From Atrina japonica (taxonomy: Eukaryota > Mollusca > Bivalvia > Pterioida > Pinnidae), in NCBI GenBank assembly GCA_030159075.1, contig BROG01000130.1:744001-808000 (forward strand): a stretch of 64,000 nucleotides of DNA, written 5' to 3'. The notes beneath the pieces are model-generated. The model was not told where the DNA came from. It worked only from the letters and a program-made list of their open reading frames with translations, and searched no databases. Positions 62,698 through 64,000 of this stretch are shown here, one piece after another; within the stretch, counting starts at the first letter, position 1, and every line of letters starts with the position of its first letter. The position numbers and the translations under genes were made by a program.

Positions 62698-64000
62698 GAT
62701 AGATACATAGATAGATAGACTATAATGTATCTTAATGAAATTTTCGATTAATATCATACCCCAGCTATAACTTCTCCGATGACACCTGTCCAAGATCCGT
62801 CGTTTTGTTCAATTCCATACTGCTTATCATTTACTTCGTGTGCGACGTAAGTAAACCCTATTTCGGCCGCCAATCTATCCAATACGTCTATAGTGTACCC
62901 TCTAAAGAATGTACCACTGCTGTTTGTAAACCTCTCTACAAATGGTGGTTCCTGGATATGAATTGTATATAATCTGAACATAAGATTGTACATATTTAAT
63001 AGAAATAGAAAGTGTAATAAAAGCATAGATAAGAAAAAATAAACGCAAAACATAATATTTTACAATTAAAATTACTATTTGATCACTGGTGTTAATGGTA
63101 CTCATAGTTAGCGAACTGGTTTTCCGTTTGAGAGTCATAATATGTAATAGAAAAATGAGCAAGATGGTATTAATATCGTCGACTAGAAATCTAATTTCAC
63201 CCTGATTTCTACAGTAATTTTACTGCTATTTCATGCCAATATGTCTTGTACTTCTTTACCGTCATGGTTAGTCATAATAGTATACAGTTTCAAAACAAAA
63301 AGTAGAGCGACATCTCATCTGGTTAAGTAAATTATGGTATATATGACCTGGGATGTGGATATCATGCAGTAGTAGGTGCTAGATTTGAAAAACAGCCGAC
63401 AGAAAAGTAATGCCACTTGTAATCTTTACAAAAGAGATCATTTTTCTAAACTGATATCACTGAATGTCGTCAAATATTACATATAAACCACAAATGATTT
63501 TGCCCCACTTTCAGTTGAAGCCACGGGATCTGAGTACAATATAAAAAGTATCAGAGACCAAGGTATAAATCATCAGGATGTCCAGGATATATGTACAAAT
63601 CTGGTAAAAAAAGGACAAATGCGGACCTCTTCAAATCAAGAAGCGGGATCAGGTGCCATTGAGGAGTAAGCATCCCCTGTCTATTCCGACAAAACTGAAC
63701 GGAATGGAAAAATTCGAAAATGTCAATTATTGAGCGAAGGCTATGCTCTTTCTGTGATGACTTCTTACTTCATTTATGTTTCTGTATTTCAAAGTAGGCA
63801 TTAGAGCTAGTCGCCAATAGATAAAGAGTAGGAAGACTTACGTGAATAACCACAACTGTCATGACAGATCCAGGCAATGGTTCGAACAAAAAATGCTCCA
63901 TCTGAACGCCAGACTGACTCGTCCAGTTTCCGAACTTGAGTAACGACAATGGTATTTCGTAATGCAAATGGAAAACAAATAACAAATGAAATAAGTACGT
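56591..64000 (-). CDS. Ionotropic glutamate receptor subunit, iGluR-2 (3' part, continues off the right edge)
   Basis: Six minus-strand exons are visible; exons b-f join in phase (about 480 residues). Present: S1 (YTIHIQEPPFVERF, FRGYTIDVLDRLAAEIGF), the binding Arg in TTERENVIDF, M1, the pore loop ending VTVFGG, M3 with TYTANLAAF, S2 with FAFIHETP (Glu at the distal acidic position), M4 and a basic cytoplasmic tail of about 60 residues. The Q/R-site position holds Val-Phe instead of Gln-Gln, so the pore differs from both AMPA/kainate subunits and iGluR-1. It lies head to tail with iGluR-1, 6.6 kb apart, which suggests tandem duplication, although the two proteins are clearly diverged. Introns carry four RT element pieces, a foldback and an antisense hammerhead-like repeat. 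The join between exons a and b is out of phase, so a small exon was missed there. Confidence 0.88.
56868..57690 (-). pseudogene. 5'-truncated RT element in iGluR-2 last intron
   Basis: Same sense as the receptor. The frame at 57,675-57,367 reads ADLFLYSYEADFIQKLLN and FRYIDDVLSINN, then a frameshift after KLYD. The 3' module ends at 56,868. The truncated 5' end lies 26 bp from the exon e donor. Confidence 0.87.
57716..57935 (-). CDS. iGluR-2 exon e (M4)
   Basis: Acceptor TTCAATTTAG. LKENWWSDSLGCP, then M4 (GIFVVAGSGCGVGLVVLAIE). Donor GAA|GTAAGT lies only about 25 bp from an RT element. Confidence 0.9.
58018..58190 (+). mobile_element. RT element 3' module, antisense in iGluR-2 intron
   Basis: GCGGACTCACGGGAGGTGTG to GATTTATACTTTGTTATCTG. 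5' truncated and mildly diverged. Confidence 0.85.
58420..58975 (-). CDS. iGluR-2 exon d (pore end, M3, S2)
   Basis: PEPFAGRALIIGFWFFCQ, TYTANLAAFMTSRRLSQE, then S2 with VSGSMSQMYFER and FAFIHETPMIKYEI. Acceptor TTACATTGAG is weak but its phase is right. Donor AA|GTAAGT. Confidence 0.92.
59283..60248 (+). mobile_element. Best-preserved RT element copy (214-codon RT frame), antisense in iGluR-2
   Basis: The frame 59,378-60,022 is uninterrupted from MFGDVAFQQTVAIPMGTNCA through FRYIDDVLSINN (catalytic YIDD), KLYDKRDDFGFP, YGVYISQMIRYAR and KPRLMSTFCKFYGWY to the natural stop after SEMLSCIFVGGC. The N-terminal half of the RT is missing (a stop lies just upstream), so it cannot act alone. No endonuclease domain follows the RT before the 3' module. 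It interrupts a minisatellite, with related repeat text on both sides. Probably the youngest insertion of the family here. Confidence 0.88.
60525..60745. repeat. 56-bp minisatellite next to the iGluR-2 exon c donor
   Basis: GAATGATACAT recurs at 60,561, 60,617, 60,673 and 60,729. Units contain ACAACAAAACATGACAGC. More diverged units flank the RT insertion from about 59,100 onward. Confidence 0.92.
60754..61072 (-). CDS. iGluR-2 exon c (S1 end, M1, pore start)
   Basis: Acceptor TATCTTCTAG. KADIGAGPISITTERENV, M1 (LVWLAWFGFLGGTGILM), pore helix ALWFIMASVTVF. Donor TTTG|GTAAAT. The flanking intron begins with a 56-bp array. Confidence 0.92.
61217..61470 (+). mobile_element. Possible second type of tRNA-derived SINE
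   Basis: GGGGTGATCTAGTGGCAGAG resembles an A box and is followed by CATTGACCTCCAGGCG. No clear B box is seen. Ends near an AACAAAACAAAACAC tail. In the iGluR-2 intron between exons b and c. Confidence 0.4.
61930..62100 (+). ncRNA. Hammerhead-ribozyme-like motif, copy E (best stem I, antisense in iGluR-2)
   Basis: CTCAA (61,984-61,988), CTGATGA (61,989-61,995), AGTC-CTACC-GACA as stem-loop II, GAAA (62,009-62,012), self-complementary ACGATCGT (62,012-62,019), GTC with cleavage predicted after 62,020, then TTGAG (62,021-62,025) pairing to CTCAA. ATG/CAT extends stem I beyond an internal loop. The downstream AACTTTGGCATTTTATTAAT matches other copies. One A-A mismatch lies at the base of stem II. 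Confidence 0.65.
62293..62427. repeat. Foldback with ~33-bp arms
   Basis: CATTTTTTGAAAAGCATGG, then AGTATA, is inverted as TATACTCCATGCTTTC, then AAAAAATG. Loop about 65 bp. In the iGluR-2 intron. Confidence 0.8.
62617..62720. repeat. (TA)n plus (GATA)n microsatellite
   Basis: TA run to about 62,692, then ATAGATAGATACATAGATAG, 40 bp from exon b. Confidence 0.97.
62760..62973 (-). CDS. iGluR-2 exon b (S1)
   Basis: Acceptor TTATGTTCAG, donor GGG|GTATGA. Encodes IQEPPFVE, FRGYTIDVLDRLAAEIGF and DGSWTGVIGEVIAG. Confidence 0.9.
63541..63682 (-). mobile_element. RT element 3' module, diverged, iGluR-2 intron
   Basis: The minus strand reads GACAGGGGATGCTTACTCC through GATTTATACCTTGGTCTCTG. Confidence 0.8.
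63842..63934 (-). CDS. iGluR-2 exon a (end of amino-terminal domain)
   Basis: FGNWTSQSGVQMEHFLFE resembles the GxW...G segment just before S1, and PLPGSVMTVVVIH follows. Donor CAC|GTAAGT. The acceptor is taken at CTCAAG, but the frame stays open to 63,985, so the exon may be longer. Confidence 0.6.

Overview
The window looks like AT-rich nuclear DNA from a lophotrochozoan, most likely a bivalve mollusc. The evidence is intron-rich genes with GT-AG junctions, tRNA-derived SINEs with the ACGTTAAACAACAA-type tail common in bivalve genomes, Penelope-like reverse transcriptase relics, and a very high density of minisatellites. There is no bacterial, organellar or viral gene organisation, so most long open frames here are tandem repeats or decayed retroelements.

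Three protein-coding loci can be assembled exon by exon with matching phases. (1) A plus-strand TMEM26-family membrane protein, 24,668-27,962, three exons, 408 aa. (2) A complete minus-strand ionotropic glutamate receptor (iGluR-1), 49,938 down to 35,084, 13 exons, 809 aa, with signal peptide, amino-terminal domain, S1, M1, pore loop, M3, S2 and M4. (3) A second minus-strand iGluR (iGluR-2), whose 5' end lies beyond the right edge and whose last exon is at 56,591-56,722. The two receptors lie head to tail, so this is a small receptor cluster. A fourth, weak candidate is a chain of phase-compatible plus-strand exons between 8.17 and 13.25 kb with no recognised family.

Layout: 0-4.4 kb holds foldback/MITE-like elements, a SINE tail and a hairpin-ended repeat. 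4.6-7.6 kb is a T-depleted A/C-rich minisatellite plus a 73-bp repeat. 8-14.6 kb is mostly unique sequence with the candidate exons and a decayed retroelement tail. 14.6-19 kb is a 58-bp array followed by a 39-bp satellite interleaved with SINE pieces. 19.7-24.2 kb holds a second hairpin-ended repeat and four unrelated minisatellites. 24.7-28.1 kb is TMEM26. 28-35 kb is retroelement and SINE debris with a foldback. 35-50 kb is iGluR-1, with introns packed with insertions. 50-56.5 kb is a pyrimidine-rich array split by a reverse transcriptase insertion. 56.6-64 kb is iGluR-2.

The most interesting signal is a dispersed repeat of about 150-300 bp that carries a hammerhead-ribozyme-like core (CTGATGA, stem II, GAAA, ACGATCGTC, with a stem I formed by CTCAA and TTGAG). 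Six copies are visible, all inside introns of the three genes. One copy with an intact core lies in the sense orientation in intron 1 of iGluR-1. Other notable signals are an acidic Glu-Glu pair at the iGluR-1 pore Q/R position, at least 14 copies of one RT element family (seven inside receptor introns), and a TTAA-flanked palindromic MITE family.
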